Shown: positions 25,608 to 34,040, counted from the first letter of the stretch. The stretch: DNA of 64,000 bases from an uncultured Castellaniella sp. (GCF_937988725.1 NZ_CALKHS010000010.1:1240001-1304000); one strand, 5' to 3'. The notes: generated by a model not told the origin, from the sequence alone. A program made the numbers and translations.

Positions 25608-26768
25608 CTATTTCCCGGGATCCTTGACGTCCTCCTGCCGGTCGAACTCGACATTCTGCAGGAACCCGCCCACTCGCTCGACCTTGCGGATGTAGACATC
25701 CTGGACGATGTCGCGCGTATCGGGATCGATCGAGACCGGCCCGCGGGGACTCGTCCATCGCATGCCCTTCACGGCCGCCATGAAGCGGTCGCCGTCCGCA
25801 TCGCCGCCAGTCTTGCGCAGGGCCTCGTAGATCACGCGCATGCCGTCGTAGCCGCCCACGGTCCAGAAGTTCGGCCTCTGGCCGGGATAGGCCCGGACGT
25901 AGTCGCCGACATACGACTTGTTCTCGGGGGACTCATGGGCCTGGGAATAATGGAAGGAGGTGATCATCCCCAGGGCCGCGTCGCCCATCGCATCGATCAC
26001 GCCCTCGTCCGTCAGGTCTCCGGTCGTCACCAGGCGGATGCCCGCCGCATCCAGGCCGCGCTCCTTGTACCCCTTCACGAAGGCCACCCCCAGTTCGCCC
26101 GCCGGCAGCATCACGAAGACGGCGTCGGGTTTGGCGTCCTTGGCCTTCTGCAGGAAGGGCGCGAAATCCGGCGTGTTGACGGGCGCGCGGACCTGGCCCA
26201 CGATCTTGCCGCCGCCGGCGGTGAAGGTCTTGACGAACTCCGCCTCGGCGTCATGTCCGGGACCGTAGTCCGCGACGATGGTGTAGACCGTCCTGATCCC
26301 GTTCTTGAGCGACCAGGCCGCGATCGGCGTCGTGACCTGGGGCAGGGTGAACGAGGTCCGGACGATGTAATCCGACTTCGTGGTGATGGACGAGGTGGCG
26401 GCGTTCATCACCACCATCGGCGTCCTGGACTCCTGCGCCAGGGGGGCGACGGAAAACGCCGACGGAGTCATGCCGAAGCCGGCCAGCAGATCCACTTTGT
26501 CCCGCACCAGCAGCTCCTGGGCCTGGCGCTTGCTGACCGCGGGCGCGATACCGGTGTCGTCCTTGATGATCAGCCGGATCCTGCGGCCGGCCACGGTGTC
26601 GCCGTGCTGCTTCATGTACAGGCGGATGCTGTTTTCCAGCTGCTGCCCATGGGCGGCGAAGGGTCCCGACAGCGGCAGGATCACGCCGATCTTCAGATCC
26701 TCGGCCTGCGCGCCGGATGCGGCGGCGGCCAGGACGGCGGCACAAGCGATTTTCTTCAGCAGCATCAT
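25608..26768 (-). CDS. ABC transporter substrate-binding protein (branched-chain/aromatic type)
   Basis: A type I periplasmic binding protein of 386 residues. The signal peptide is MMLLKKIACAAVLAAAASG with cleavage after AQA. The mature protein has the LivK-like fold: LKIGVILPLSGPFAAHGQQ, LLAGFGMTPSAFSVAPLAQE and TVGGYDGMRVIYEAL. Relatives bind branched-chain amino acids or aromatic acids. A GGGAGG site lies before two adjacent ATGs (26768 and 26765). It is last in the ligA-ligB-pobA operon, suggesting capture of the aromatic substrate. No permease or ATPase gene accompanies it, so it must share a membrane complex encoded elsewhere. Confidence 0.88.
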   Translation of the reverse strand: MMLLKKIACAAVLAAAASGAQAEDLKIGVILPLSGPFAAHGQQLENSIRLYMKQHGDTVAGRRIRLIIKDDTGIAPAVSKRQAQELLVRDKVDLLAGFGMTPSAFSVAPLAQESRTPMVVMNAATSSITTKSDYIVRTSFTLPQVTTPIAAWSLKNGIRTVYTIVADYGPGHDAEAEFVKTFTAGGGKIVGQVRAPVNTPDFAPFLQKAKDAKPDAVFVMLPAGELGVAFVKGYKERGLDAAGIRLVTTGDLTDEGVIDAMGDAALGMITSFHYSQAHESPENKSYVGDYVRAYPGQRPNFWTVGGYDGMRVIYEALRKTGGDADGDRFMAAVKGMRWTSPRGPVSIDPDTRDIVQDVYIRKVERVGGFLQNVEFDRQEDVKDPGK

Positions 26769-26817
26769 GTCTTCCTCCCTTGAAGTTGGAACCGGAAGCG
26801 GCCGGCGGGCGGCGCGT

Positions 26818-27990
26818 TCAATCCAGTCCGCAGAAATTTTCCGCAATGGCGATCTGCGCCGCCTCGGAACCGCGCGTGTATTCGAACTCGGCCAGCTGCA
26901 TCTGCCGCGCGAACGGGTTGTCCATCATCTTGTGGGTCAGGTTGGTCATCCACCACGAGAACCGCACAGCCTTCCAGATCCTGGACAAGGCGCGATCGCA
27001 GTAGCCGTCCAGCCCCTGGACGTCATGGTCCTGGTAGTGGCGCCGCAGGCTGTCCGCCAGTTCCTTCGCGTCCCCGACCGCCAGGTTCAGGCCCTTGGCG
27101 CCCGTCGGGGGAACGATGTGCGCGGCATCTCCGACCAGGAACAGCCGGCCGTGCCGCATCGTCGCGCAAACGAAGCTGCGCAGGGGCGCAATGCTCATCT
27201 CGAGCGCCGGACCGGTCACCAGCTTCTCCGCCAGGTCCCTGGGCAGGCGGCTGCGATACAGCGCCCAGAACCGGTCGGCGTCCCATTCCCGGATGTCTTC
27301 CGTCAGGGGCACCTGCACGTAGTAGCGGCTGCGCGTCTTGGACCGAAGGCTGCACATCAGGAAGCCGTCGGCGTGGTTGATCCAGGCGACTTCCTCCGAT
27401 ACGGGGGGCACGTCGGCCAGCAGGGCCAGCCACCCGAAGGGAAAGGTCAGCGCATACTGCCGCACCGTGTCCTGGGGGATGGACTGGCGCGACACCCCAT
27501 GGAAGCCGTCGCATCCGGCGATGAAATCGCAGTCCATGCGCCAGTTCCGCCCCTCGTGGCGGTACGTGACGTAGGGGCGTCCGCTTTCGATGTCATGGAG
27601 CTGCACGTCGCTCGCCTCGTAGAGCGTGATGCCGCCGCAGGCCGCGCGCGCGTCCATCAGGTCGCGCGTGACGCGCGTCTGGCCATAGACCGTCGCATGC
27701 TTGCCGATCCGGCGAAAATCGATGTGGCAGCGTTCCTCGTCCCAGCGCAGGTCGAAGCCGTTCATGCGCAGGCCTTCCCTTTCCGCGCGGTCGCCGACGC
27801 CCGCCTCGCGCAGGGCGGCGATCGTGGGCTGCTCCAGCACGCCGGCGCGGACGCGCCCTAGCACATAGTCGGCGCTGCGGTTCTCCAGAATGACGTGATC
27901 GATGCCGTGCCTGTGCAGCAGCTGGCCCAGCAGCAGGCCCGAAGGCCCCGCGCCGATGATGACGACCTGGGTGCGGCGTGTCTCTTCCAT
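26818..27990 (-). CDS. pobA: PobA-family 4-hydroxybenzoate 3-monooxygenase, variant active site
   Basis: A 390-residue class A flavin monooxygenase collinear with Pseudomonas PobA (394). FAD motifs are IGAGPSG (12-18), DGFHGVSRQSIP (from D161) and GDAAHIVPPTGAKG (from G287); the substrate-carboxylate residues Ser212, Arg214 and Tyr222 of PobA are kept as S214, R216 and Y224. By eye alignment, however, PobA Tyr201 is W203 and Tyr385 is F386. Both tyrosines form the proton relay to the substrate phenol in PobA, so activity on 4-hydroxybenzoate is uncertain. The ATG at 27990 has AGGAG 9 nt upstream. It is in an operon after ligAB, whose substrate protocatechuate is the normal PobA product. Confidence 0.88.
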   Translation of the reverse strand: MEETRRTQVVIIGAGPSGLLLGQLLHRHGIDHVILENRSADYVLGRVRAGVLEQPTIAALREAGVGDRAEREGLRMNGFDLRWDEERCHIDFRRIGKHATVYGQTRVTRDLMDARAACGGITLYEASDVQLHDIESGRPYVTYRHEGRNWRMDCDFIAGCDGFHGVSRQSIPQDTVRQYALTFPFGWLALLADVPPVSEEVAWINHADGFLMCSLRSKTRSRYYVQVPLTEDIREWDADRFWALYRSRLPRDLAEKLVTGPALEMSIAPLRSFVCATMRHGRLFLVGDAAHIVPPTGAKGLNLAVGDAKELADSLRRHYQDHDVQGLDGYCDRALSRIWKAVRFSWWMTNLTHKMMDNPFARQMQLAEFEYTRGSEAAQIAIAENFCGLD

Positions 27991-28019
27991 GAAATCGGTC
28001 TCCTGTCGATGATTTCCGT

Positions 28020-28856
28020 TCAGGGCTCTTCGAACGTGACGAGCCCCATGCCCGTCGTCATGGGGGCGTAGTAGTGCCGATGCACGCGGCGGGCCTGGCC
28101 GGAGAGCGCCCCTCGCATCACCAGCCACATGATCAGCTCGATGCCCTCGGCACCCGCCCGTTCCATCAGTTCCTGATGCGTCATCCGGGTCAGGCTCCCG
28201 GGATCGCGCTCGATCCGGTCCAGGAAATCCTGATCGAACCACGAGTCCATGGCGCCGAAGCGCTTGCCCTGCAACTGGTGGGACATGCCCCCGGTGCCCA
28301 GGATGACGACCCGCAGGTCGCGCGGATCGGATTCGACCGCCCGGCGGATCGCCTGGCCCAGCTTGAAACAGCGCAGGGCCGTCGGCAACGGGTGCAGCAG
28401 CACGTTCACGGCCAGGGGCACGGCGGCGACCGGCCAGCCGGGGACGGGGTCGAAACACAGGTGCATCGGCACCAGGAAACCGTGTTCCACGGCCATCTCC
28501 TGGCACAGGGTCAGGTCGAACTCGTCATAGACCAGCGATTCGCACAGATGACGCGAGAACTCGAAATCGCCCCGGATGGGAGGCAGGGGGCGCACCCCCA
28601 TGCCCTCGTCGGCGATCGCGTACTGGTCCGCGCAGCCGACCGCGAACGTCGGGTACTTGTTGAAGAAGAACTCCGCGCCATGATCGTTGTAGACCATGAT
28701 GGCCACGTCCGGCCGCAGTTCCGACAGCCATTCCCGCACGGGCACGTAGGCGTCGAACAGGGGCTTCCAGTCGGGATCGTTCTGCGCCCCGCGGTCATAG
28801 GCGCCGCCGATCGAGGGGACGTGCGATGTGCCGATGCCGGCGATGATCTTTCCCAT
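28020..28856 (-). CDS. ligB: Protocatechuate 4,5-dioxygenase beta subunit (LigB/PmdB)
   Basis: The catalytic subunit of an extradiol class III dioxygenase, 278 residues. The Fe(II) ligands of LigB are all present: H12 (GTSHVP), H59 (YNDH) and E240 (GIELIMWL), with catalytic base H193 (GTGGMSHQLQG). With LigA it cleaves protocatechuate between C4 and C5. It is some 24 residues shorter than Sphingobium LigB at the C-terminus. It starts 2 nt after the ligA stop and precedes pobA by 29 nt. Genes for later 4,5-cleavage steps (ligC, ligI, ligJ, ligK) are not in this window. A gallate-type substrate remains possible. Confidence 0.93.
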   Translation of the reverse strand: MGKIIAGIGTSHVPSIGGAYDRGAQNDPDWKPLFDAYVPVREWLSELRPDVAIMVYNDHGAEFFFNKYPTFAVGCADQYAIADEGMGVRPLPPIRGDFEFSRHLCESLVYDEFDLTLCQEMAVEHGFLVPMHLCFDPVPGWPVAAVPLAVNVLLHPLPTALRCFKLGQAIRRAVESDPRDLRVVILGTGGMSHQLQGKRFGAMDSWFDQDFLDRIERDPGSLTRMTHQELMERAGAEGIELIMWLVMRGALSGQARRVHRHYYAPMTTGMGLVTFEEP

Positions 28857-28858
28857 GG

Positions 28859-29215
28859 TCAGCGCGCTCCCTTGCCATTGCGCGAGGCCAGGAAGGCCTC
28901 GAACGTCTCGCCGCGCATCTGCGCGCCCATCCGGTACAGGCCGTGCCCCGTCACGAAGCCCAGCTTGAGCAGGTAGTAGATGTTGCCGCCCGCCGCATTG
29001 AGCCCCGCCCAATCGCGGGCGCGGATCAGGTCCTTTTCCGCCTCGCTCAGGCCGTGCGCGGACAGATAGGCCTCCTCGTCCGCCTGGAACGCCCGGCGGT
29101 TGGCCTCGACGGTCAGGGAGTCGCACAGCTTGTTGATGCGGTAGCCCTTGCGGGATTCGCTCAAATTGAATATCAGGACGTCGGGAATGGGCCGGCCGGG
29201 ATCCAGTTGCATCAT
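28859..29215 (-). CDS. ligA: Protocatechuate 4,5-dioxygenase alpha subunit (LigA)
   Basis: A small helical subunit of 118 residues (LigA of Sphingobium has 139). It contains the LigA fold segments RKGYRINKLCDSLTVEANR, EEAYLSAHGLSEAEKDLI and GGNIYYLLKLG. It packs on LigB and completes the active-site lid. Two adjacent ATGs at 29215 and 29212 follow GGAG at 6 nt. It is the first gene of the operon and is divergent from the AraC regulator, with an inverted repeat in the gap. Confidence 0.92.
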   Translation of the reverse strand: MMQLDPGRPIPDVLIFNLSESRKGYRINKLCDSLTVEANRRAFQADEEAYLSAHGLSEAEKDLIRARDWAGLNAAGGNIYYLLKLGFVTGHGLYRMGAQMRGETFEAFLASRNGKGAR

Positions 29216-29236
29216 GTCGCGCTCCGATCTGGTGGC

Positions 29237-29262
29237 GGCTTGTGCTTTTCAGCCCACAAGCC
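29237..29262. promoter_or_regulatory. Inverted repeat between ligA and the AraC regulator
   Basis: GGCTTGTG (29237-29244) and CACAAGCC (29255-29262), perfect 8-bp arms with a 10-bp spacer, one site 22 bp upstream of the ligA start. It may be a regulator operator or a stem in the ligA 5' region. Confidence 0.45.
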
Positions 29263-29357
29263 TTAAGCTTCAATCTTCAAGGAATGTGCCTTCATGATCG
29301 CGTCCCGACGGCCCGCTGCGAATGGACGAACGGGACCAATAATGGTGTTTTTCGGAC

Positions 29358-30245
29358 ATGGGTGCTTCGATACCGCTGTATTCCCTGTATGGCCAGATCG
29401 ACACGGCGGCCGAGTTGCGCTTCCTGCACCTGGAATCGCTGGAATCCCGCAATCGCGTGTACGGCTGGGACATCCGGCCGCACCGGCATCACGATCTGTA
29501 CCAGCTGATCTGGGTCGAACAGGGCGAAGGAACCGTCATGCTCGACGAACAGACCCTGTCGCTGCAGGCGCCCGTCCTCATCAGCATCCCTCCCCCGATC
29601 GTCCACGGCTTTCGCTGGCAGCCCGGCACCAAGGGCCTGATCCTGACGATCGCCGAAGGGTTCGTGGCGGACCTGGCCGGGCAGTCGGGCGACGAGGCCG
29701 TCCATGCCGCGCTGGAACAGCTGCTGACCATCACCGGGGCGGTCGACCCGGGCAGCATCGGCCGGCTCAAGGCCCTGTTCGACACCATCCTGGACGAATA
29801 CATCCACGACAGGGTGTGTCGCGGCACCGCGATTTCGGGGAACGTCCTGATGCTGTTCGCCGAGGTGGCCAGGCTGCGCCACCTGAGCCTGCAGAAAGAG
29901 TCTCACGAAGCCTCGGGCAGGCTGACGCTCTACAGGCGCTTCAAGGAACTGGTCGAGGCGCACTACCAGGACCAGTGGCGGGTGGCGGATTACGCGCTGG
30001 CGCTGGCGACCACCGAGCGCAGCCTGCGGCGCGCCTCATTCGATCTGGTGGGCCAGTCGCCGGTGCGGATCCTGCACCGGCGCATCCTGCTCGAGGCCAA
30101 GCGCAACCTGCTGTACACCGAAAAGACCGTCGCCGAGATCGGCTACGACCTCGGCTTCGAGGACCCCGCGTATTTCACCCGGTTCTTCGCCCGCAATGAA
30201 AGCCTCACCCCCGCCGCGTTCCGGCGCTGCAGCCGGCGGGACTGA
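29358..30245 (+). CDS. AraC-family regulator (PobR-like)
   Basis: A 295-residue regulator. The N-terminal cupin-like sensing domain has HRHHDLYQLIWVEQGEGTVML. The C-terminal 100 residues hold two helix-turn-helix motifs: VADYALALATTERSLRRASF, and VAEIGYDLGFEDPAYFTRFF followed by TPAAFRR. AraC-type PobR proteins activate pobA in response to 4-hydroxybenzoate. It is divergent from ligA, so it probably controls ligAB-pobA and the binding protein. Its stop codon abuts the stop of the convergent permease with no gap. Confidence 0.9.
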   Translation: MGASIPLYSLYGQIDTAAELRFLHLESLESRNRVYGWDIRPHRHHDLYQLIWVEQGEGTVMLDEQTLSLQAPVLISIPPPIVHGFRWQPGTKGLILTIAEGFVADLAGQSGDEAVHAALEQLLTITGAVDPGSIGRLKALFDTILDEYIHDRVCRGTAISGNVLMLFAEVARLRHLSLQKESHEASGRLTLYRRFKELVEAHYQDQWRVADYALALATTERSLRRASFDLVGQSPVRILHRRILLEAKRNLLYTEKTVAEIGYDLGFEDPAYFTRFFARNESLTPAAFRRCSRRD

Positions 30246-31571
30246 TCAGACCGCCGTTGCGGATTTTCGCCCTCGCAGCAGGGCGTACAGGATGATGGCG
30301 CCGAAGGTGGCGGTGCCGATGCCGTCCAGCTTGAAGCCGCCCAGTTCGATGGAGAAATTGCCCGCCCCCAGGATCAGGGTGACGGCCGCCACGATCAGAT
30401 TGCGGTTGTCGCTGAAATCCACCTGGTTGACCACCCAGATGCGGGCGCCGGCGATGGTGATCAGGCCGAACACGACCACGGCCATGCCGCCCAGCACCGG
30501 GGCCGGGATGGCCTGGATGACCGCGCCGAACTTGGGCGAGAAGCCCAGCAGCAGCGCCACCAGCGCCGCCACCACGAACACCAGGGTGGAATAGATCTTG
30601 GTAACGGTCATGACGCCGATGTTCTCGGCGTAGGTGGTCACGCCCGTGCCGCCCATGGAACCCGAAATCATGGTGGCGACGCCGTCGCCCAGGAACGCCC
30701 GGCCCAGGTAGCGGTCCAGGTTCTGCCCCGTCATGGCGCTGACGGCCTTGATGTGGCCCAGGTTCTCGGCGACCAGGATGATGGCGACCGGCGCGATGAC
30801 GCTGATGGCATGGCCTTCGAACACCGGCGCCGTCATCTTGGGCAGGCCCAGCCAGGGCGCGGCCGCGATGGCGGAAAAGTCGATGGGGGCGCCGAAGCCC
30901 AGGCCATTGGTCAGCACCGCATACAGCACGCAGGCCAGGAACAGGCCCACCAGGATCAGCAGGCGCTGCACCAGCCCGCGCGTGTAGACGGCCACGCCGC
31001 CCACGCACAGGATCGTCAGCAGCGCCATGGCCGAATCGAACAGCGAACCGCCCATGGCGCCCTTGGCGGCGATCGGCGCCAGGTTCAGGCCGATGACGGC
31101 GACCACGGCCCCCGTCACCACCGGCGGCATCCAGCGATCGATCCAGTCGGCCGCCCCGCCCTGGCGGGCATTGACGAGCATGGTCAGCAGGCCGATGCCC
31201 GCATAGATCAGGCCGCAGACGATGATGGCGCCCAGGGCGACGCCGATGTTGGGATTCGGGCCGCTGCCGGCGTAGCCGGTGACGGCCACCACGCCGCCGA
31301 TGAAGGCGAAGCTGGAGCCCAGGTAGCTGGGCACCCGGCCGCCGACGAACAGGAAGAACACCAGCGTGCCGACCCCCGACATCAGGATGGCCATGTTGGG
31401 ATCGAAGCCCATGATCAGCGGCGCCAGGATGGTCGAGCCGAACATGGCGACGACGTGCTGGGCGCCCATCGCCACGGTCTGCGACAGCGGCATGGTCTCG
31501 TCGGGCTGCACGACGGCGCCGTCCGCCGTGCCGGATACGCGACGCCAGCGGGGGAAATAGGAAGTTGTCAT
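30246..31571 (-). CDS. NCS2-family nucleobase permease (UraA/RutG-like)
   Basis: A 441-residue membrane protein with about 12-14 helices. MGAQHVVAMFGSTILAPLIM, IVAENLGH-type segments and GGTGVTTYAENIGVM (the NCS2 signature) place it nearest the pyrimidine permeases UraA/RutG. It would import uracil or a similar base with protons. No rut or pyrimidine salvage gene is adjacent, although carAB lies 3.3 kb beyond. The gene ends exactly where the convergent AraC gene ends. Confidence 0.88.
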   Translation of the reverse strand: MTTSYFPRWRRVSGTADGAVVQPDETMPLSQTVAMGAQHVVAMFGSTILAPLIMGFDPNMAILMSGVGTLVFFLFVGGRVPSYLGSSFAFIGGVVAVTGYAGSGPNPNIGVALGAIIVCGLIYAGIGLLTMLVNARQGGAADWIDRWMPPVVTGAVVAVIGLNLAPIAAKGAMGGSLFDSAMALLTILCVGGVAVYTRGLVQRLLILVGLFLACVLYAVLTNGLGFGAPIDFSAIAAAPWLGLPKMTAPVFEGHAISVIAPVAIILVAENLGHIKAVSAMTGQNLDRYLGRAFLGDGVATMISGSMGGTGVTTYAENIGVMTVTKIYSTLVFVVAALVALLLGFSPKFGAVIQAIPAPVLGGMAVVVFGLITIAGARIWVVNQVDFSDNRNLIVAAVTLILGAGNFSIELGGFKLDGIGTATFGAIILYALLRGRKSATAV

Positions 31572-31716
31572 GGGTGTGCGGCCCGGGGCCGTCCGGAAGG
31601 GAAAGGTGGAAGGTTAAATTTCGTCGCAAGTGTACGGCGCGACCCGCACACCTCGCAAGGCGGGAAAGGCCGCCCCGCGTCCCGGGGGCCGGAAGGGATC
31701 CACGCGCCGCCGGCCC

Positions 31717-32646
31717 CTATTCCGGGCGCGCCGCGTCCCGCGCCCAGGGCTCGTCCACCAGGGCGTCCCGCAGATAATCGATCAGGGCCTGGACGCGGGC
31801 GGGCCGGTTGCGCCCCGGCGGCGTGACCGCGTGCAGCGCCAGGGGCTCGACTTCCCAGGGGGCCATCACCGTTTCCAGCGCGCCGGACTGCAGATCCGGC
31901 CAGACCAGGAATTCCGGCTGCAGGGCCAGGCCCAGGCCCGAGCGCAGGGCGGGCATCAGGGCATCGGCGTTGTTCACCTGCAGGCGGGTCGGCATGAACT
32001 GGGCGAACTCGCCCTGCCGGGGATGCCGGAAATGCCAGGTCACGCCATGGCGCGCATAGGAATAGTGCAGCGCCTGGTGCGCCTGCAAGTCTCGCGGATG
32101 GCGCGGCCGCCCATGCGCATCGAAGTACGCGGGCGCCCCCACCAGCACGATGCGCACCCCGCACAGGCGCCGCGCCAGCAGGCTGGAATCCGCCAGCCGG
32201 GCGATCCGCAGGGCCAGATCGAAGCGTTCGGCCAGCAGGTCCACCTGGGCGTCGTTGAACTGCACGTCCAGCCGCACCCCCGGGTGCGCCCGCATGAACC
32301 CCGGCAAGAGCGGCGCCAGGCGCGCCAGTCCGAAGGACATGGGCGCGGACACCCGGACCCGCCCCCGCAAGGCCTGGGCCTGTTCCGTGACCTCGGCCTC
32401 GACCGCCTCTCCTTCCTCCAGGATGCGGGCGGCGCGCTCCAGGGCCGACTGGCCGCTGTCGGTCAGCGACAGGCGCCGCGAGGTGCGATGGATCAGCGTG
32501 GTCTTCATGCGGGCCTCCAGACGGCTGATGGCCTTGGACACCGTGGCCTGGGACACGTTGCAGACGGCCGCCGTCCGGGCGAAGGACCCGGTTTCCACCA
32601 CCTTGGCGAACAGGGCCCAGGCTTCCAGGTCGGGCAGTCCTTTCAT
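31717..32646 (-). CDS. LysR-family regulator (divergent from pirin)
   Basis: A 309-residue LysR regulator of the AaeR/DmlR-like group. The helix-turn-helix is SFARTAAVCNVSQATVSKAI, followed by an effector domain (RGRVRVSAPMSFGLARLAPL). The ATG at 32646 with AAGGA about 7 nt upstream is preferred over an in-frame ATG at 32688. It is divergent from the pirin gene, and a perfect 20-bp palindrome (32701-32720) lies between them. Regulators of this group often respond to quinones or aromatic electrophiles. Confidence 0.92.
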   Translation of the reverse strand: MKGLPDLEAWALFAKVVETGSFARTAAVCNVSQATVSKAISRLEARMKTTLIHRTSRRLSLTDSGQSALERAARILEEGEAVEAEVTEQAQALRGRVRVSAPMSFGLARLAPLLPGFMRAHPGVRLDVQFNDAQVDLLAERFDLALRIARLADSSLLARRLCGVRIVLVGAPAYFDAHGRPRHPRDLQAHQALHYSYARHGVTWHFRHPRQGEFAQFMPTRLQVNNADALMPALRSGLGLALQPEFLVWPDLQSGALETVMAPWEVEPLALHAVTPPGRNRPARVQALIDYLRDALVDEPWARDAARPE

Positions 32647-32700
32647 GGGGATTCCTTCTCTCGGGATCGAAGACACGGCATCGATCATATCAAAATTGGA

Positions 32701-32720
32701 AACAATGGAATTCCATTGTT
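32701..32720. promoter_or_regulatory. Perfect 20-bp palindrome between LysR and pirin genes
   Basis: AACAATGGAATTCCATTGTT is exactly self-complementary over 20 bp. It begins 54 bp upstream of the LysR start and ends 67 bp before the pirin start. Perfect dyads of this length in a LysR-target gap are strong operator candidates. Confidence 0.75.
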
Positions 32721-32787
32721 GATCTTCTCAACGCAATCAGCCAATCTTAAACTGCTCGCATCTTCCAAGCTTCACAGGAGCCACATC

Positions 32788-33495
32788 ATGATCGAACGCC
32801 GTCCCTACGCGAGTCTGGGCGCAGCCCACCACGGCTGGCTCGATGCGCGGCACCACTTTTCCTTCGCCGAATACCACGACCCTGCGCGGGTCCACTGGGG
32901 CGCGCTGCGCGTCTGGAACGACGACACGATCCAGCCCGGCAGCGGATTCCCCCCGCACCCGCACGCCAATATGGAGATCATCACCTACGTGCGGGAAGGC
33001 GCCATCACGCACCAGGACAACCTGGGCAACCAGGGCCGCACGCTGGCGGGCGACGTCCAGGTCATGAGCGCGGGCAGCGGCATCGTCCATTCCGAATACA
33101 ACCTGGAACCTGGCGTCACCCGGATCTTCCAGATCTGGATCTTCCCGGACCAGCAAGGCGGCAAGCCCTGCTGGGGCACGCAGCCCTTCCCGAAGACGGA
33201 TCGTTCCGGCCGCTTCGTGACGCTGGCCAGCGGCCTGGAAGGCGATGACGAGGCGCTGCCCATCCGGGCCCAGGCCCGGGTCTCCGGCGCCACGCTCAAG
33301 GCGGGCGAGACCCTGGAATACACGTTCCAGGACGCCGGCCGCGTCGGCTACCTGGTTCCCGCGATCGGCCAGGTCGAAGTCAACGGCATCCCGCTGGAGA
33401 CGCGCGACGGCGCCGCCATCAAGGACGAGGCCGTCGTGCGGATCATCGCCATCGAGGACGCCGAACTGATCCTGGTGGACAGCGCCGCGCAGTGA
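32788..33495 (+). CDS. Pirin family protein (YhhW-type, quercetinase-like)
   Basis: A 235-residue bicupin. The metal ligands of YhhW-type pirins are present in FPPHPHANMEIITYV and IVHSEYNLEP (two His, then His and Glu). Some members oxidise quercetin; others sense redox state. The ATG at 32788 has CAGGAG upstream. It is divergent from a LysR gene and is followed by a terminator and then a DoxX gene. Together with LysR this resembles quinone or electrophile response units. Confidence 0.92.
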   Translation: MIERRPYASLGAAHHGWLDARHHFSFAEYHDPARVHWGALRVWNDDTIQPGSGFPPHPHANMEIITYVREGAITHQDNLGNQGRTLAGDVQVMSAGSGIVHSEYNLEPGVTRIFQIWIFPDQQGGKPCWGTQPFPKTDRSGRFVTLASGLEGDDEALPIRAQARVSGATLKAGETLEYTFQDAGRVGYLVPAIGQVEVNGIPLETRDGAAIKDEAVVRIIAIEDAELILVDSAAQ

Positions 33496-33528
33496 TGCCG
33501 CGCCGCTGACCCGGACACGCATCCCGCC

Positions 33529-33560
33529 CTCCGGGACGGGATGCCTTTTCCCCCTTCTTA
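33529..33560 (+). terminator. Intrinsic terminator after pirin
   Basis: GCATCCCG (33529-33536) pairs with CGGGATGC (33547-33554) with further inner CCC/GGG pairing, then CTTTTC. It separates pirin from DoxX. Confidence 0.8.
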
Positions 33561-33595
33561 CCGCTTTCCTTTTAATCACCCTTTCATTGAACGCC

Positions 33596-33991
33596 ATGAC
33601 CCAACGCAACCTTGACTCTCTGTCCCTGATCGGCCGCATTCTGATCGCCATCCTTTTCTGGATCGGCGTCTCCGGCAAGATCACCGCCCCCGCCGGCACC
33701 ATCGGCTACATCGGATCGGCCGGCATTCCGCTGCCGACGCTGGCCTACGCCGCCACGGTGTTCGTCGAACTGGTTCTGCCGGTCCTGCTGGTGCTGGGAT
33801 ACCGCACCCGACTGAGCGCGCTGGTCCTGGCGATCTTCTCGGTCGCGGCCGCCCTGTTCTTCCACGCGCAGTTCGGCGACATGAACCAGTCGACCCACTT
33901 CTTCAAGAACCTGGCCATTGCCGGCGGCCTGCTGCAACTGGCGGCCTTCGGCGGCGGTTCGCTGAGCCTGGACGCGCGGCGCCAGCAATAA
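33596..33991 (+). CDS. DoxX/YphA family membrane protein
   Basis: A 131-residue protein with four hydrophobic helices and the DoxX features LIGRILIAILFWIGVSGKI and FVELVLPVLLVLGYRTR. The ATG at 33596 is used; a TTG at 33587 in frame is possible, and neither has a clear ribosome-binding site. DoxX proteins often sit next to pirin and LysR genes in proteobacteria; a role in quinone or redox homeostasis is likely but unproven. Confidence 0.85.
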   Translation: MTQRNLDSLSLIGRILIAILFWIGVSGKITAPAGTIGYIGSAGIPLPTLAYAATVFVELVLPVLLVLGYRTRLSALVLAIFSVAAALFFHAQFGDMNQSTHFFKNLAIAGGLLQLAAFGGGSLSLDARRQQ

Positions 33992-34011
33992 GGACGAGCA
34001 TCCCCACCCGG

Positions 34012-34040
34012 ACCGGGCTCTTTTCAAGAGCCCGGTTTTT
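34012..34040 (+). terminator. Intrinsic terminator after DoxX (33596)
   Basis: ACCGGGCTCTT (34012-34022), loop TTC, AAGAGCCCGGT (34026-34036), then TTTT. A perfect 11-bp stem. There is no T-run on the other side, so it serves the plus strand only. Confidence 0.92.
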
